Assembly: GCA_036268055.1 (NCBI GenBank)
Contig: DATAUW010000012.1
Coordinates: 1 to 64,000 of the forward strand
Length of the DNA stretch: 64,000 bases
Origin: Verrucomicrobiia bacterium
GTDB lineage: Bacteria > Verrucomicrobiota > Verrucomicrobiia > Limisphaerales > Pedosphaeraceae
Direction: 5' to 3'
Shown: piece after piece, positions 63,188-64,000 of the stretch
Numbering within the stretch: position 1 is the first letter of the stretch
Layout of the letters: every line of letters starts with the position of its first letter
Made by a program: the position numbers and the translations under genes
The notes under the pieces: generated by a model
What the model was told of the DNA's origin: nothing
What the model saw: only the letters and a program-made list of their open reading frames with translations
Database searches by the model: none

Positions 63188-63203
63188 TTCGCAAAAATAT
63201 TTT

Positions 63204-64000
63204 ATGAAAGATTCGTTTGTGAGTGGAGCGCGGATATCGGCGCGATCCATTGGAAAGTGGAAAATATTTTTTTGCGCAGCGATGCTCGCAGGCAGTTTTA
63301 TTTTAACGAGCATCACGGCGAGCGGCGAGGATATGAAATCACCGCCGGCAACCGCCCGTACCGGCGGTTACGCTTTTGACAAAACCATTTCGCGCGAGGT
63401 GTTGGAAAATTATCTGGCGCGTTCCATCACCATGCAGGGAATGTTGAATGGCCAGGGCGACCTGAAGGAAAATATTCGCATGCTCAAAGACATGGGCGCG
63501 AAATATATTGGCCGGAGCATTTGCCTGTGGGGCGGGGAAGCGAACCTGTTGAGCAACTTCACGCGCGCGAAGGAGCAAGTGCCGCTGGTGCATGCGGCGG
63601 ACCCGGACATTGTTCTCGAAGCGTGCATCTTTGAAATCGTGAGCCGCCAGGTAAAACAAGTGCCGGTTCCCGCGTGGGCGTTTGAGGCCTTTAACCTGCC
63701 GGTGGAAAAAAGAAATTTCCGCTACGAAGACATCATTTATCCCGAAGGCCAGGGCCGCAAATGGAACCAGAACGCGGCCGTGCCGGACGTCAGCAAGCCC
63801 GAGACGAAGCTATGGTTTTATTTCCTCGCTCGCTCCTATATTGATCTTGGTTTCGAGGGAATTCATTGGGGGCAGGTGGAGTTGATGGCAAAAAATGATC
63901 GCGGAAATGCAAGCTGGGAACAGGTCCTGACCATGACGCGGAATTACGCGACGGAACATGCGCGGCGCCACATGGTTTTGTGCAACGGCCACACGCCCAG
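63204..64000 (+). CDS. Secreted protein of unknown function, cut by the window end
   Basis: The reading frame runs open to the last base, so only the first 265 residues are seen. An N-terminal segment (KIFFCAAMLAGSFILTSITA) is a signal peptide or anchor. The rest has phrases such as NIRMLKDMGAKYIGRSICLW, WFYFLARSYIDLGFEGIHWG and VELMAKNDRG, consistent with a (beta/alpha)8 barrel of glycosidase type. I cannot name a family. It is sixteen bases after the tandem hydrolase, so probably in the same operon. Confidence 0.75.
   Translation, partial: MKDSFVSGARISARSIGKWKIFFCAAMLAGSFILTSITASGEDMKSPPATARTGGYAFDKTISREVLENYLARSITMQGMLNGQGDLKENIRMLKDMGAKYIGRSICLWGGEANLLSNFTRAKEQVPLVHAADPDIVLEACIFEIVSRQVKQVPVPAWAFEAFNLPVEKRNFRYEDIIYPEGQGRKWNQNAAVPDVSKPETKLWFYFLARSYIDLGFEGIHWGQVELMAKNDRGNASWEQVLTMTRNYATEHARRHMVLCNGHTP

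Noticed and set aside
1-64000. tRNA or rRNA genes in the gaps
   Set aside because: Reading the intergenic regions for T-arm and anticodon-arm patterns showed none. A covariance-model scan would be decisive and was not possible.

Overview
The window reads as a chromosomal segment of a free-living member of the Verrucomicrobiota, most likely near the Pedosphaera/Limisphaerales group. This is inferred from content, not from a search. The clues are two pseudopilin-like proteins with the [19 protein letters not shown]-terminus and an H-x9/10-DG tail, a multi-membrane TPR protein, many secreted glycan-active proteins (GH127, DUF4965, DUF1080-like, GH99-like), and several families of short palindromic or G/C-rich intergenic repeats. 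No rRNA, tRNA, CRISPR array, transposase or phage gene was seen. About fifty protein genes are supported.

Layout: 0-2.3 kb holds a sugar ABC transporter (binding lipoprotein and RbsC-like permease, no ATPase in view). 2.6-6.3 kb is a signalling operon: HEAT-repeat protein, receiver-DUF4388-roadblock-like protein, small roadblock-like protein, and a ChpT-like histidine phosphotransferase. 6.5-10.8 kb is a minus-strand block with an orphan UreF-like protein, DUF1361 protein, diiron ferritin-like protein, IspH, and a winged-helix regulator with its membrane partner. Two identical 17-bp palindromes mark the promoters of ispH and the regulator operon. 11-14.3 kb carries a His-rich membrane protein, an acetyltransferase, a lipoprotein, a small DMT-type protein and a PaaK-like ligase. 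14.4-20.1 kb is minus strand: a GT4 glycosyltransferase, then a compact operon of HemN-like radical SAM protein, chorismate-lyase-like protein and flavin-dependent halogenase-like protein, then a beta-propeller protein.

20.3-38.7 kb is a secretome region: pseudopilin-like proteins, a TPR membrane protein, an AraC regulator, a 1377-residue repeat-rich secreted protein, a DUF1080-type protein, a GH127/DUF4965 pair and an unknown secreted protein. 38.9-43.6 kb holds a PA0069-type radical SAM protein, threonine aldolase, AI-2E-type permease and ProC. 43.8-48.6 kb is a complete pstSCAB-phoU phosphate operon with a Pho-box-like promoter and a terminator-like hairpin after pstS. 49.5-59 kb is housekeeping: DnaE, dienelactone hydrolase, dihydropteroate synthase, M20 deacylase, a flippase-like protein and an M29 aminopeptidase. 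59-64 kb is a second secreted set: Tat-exported sugar isomerase-like protein, GH71/99-like protein, a tandem alpha/beta-hydrolase with a degenerate second half, and a truncated unknown protein.

The most notable items are the radical SAM/chorismate lyase/halogenase operon (a candidate undescribed aromatic-metabolite pathway), the HEAT/receiver/roadblock/phosphotransferase module, the paired palindromic operators around ispH, REPIN-like inverted repeat doublets, repeat-derived in-frame insertions in the TPR membrane protein, and an abrupt reversal of GC skew near 37.68 kb.
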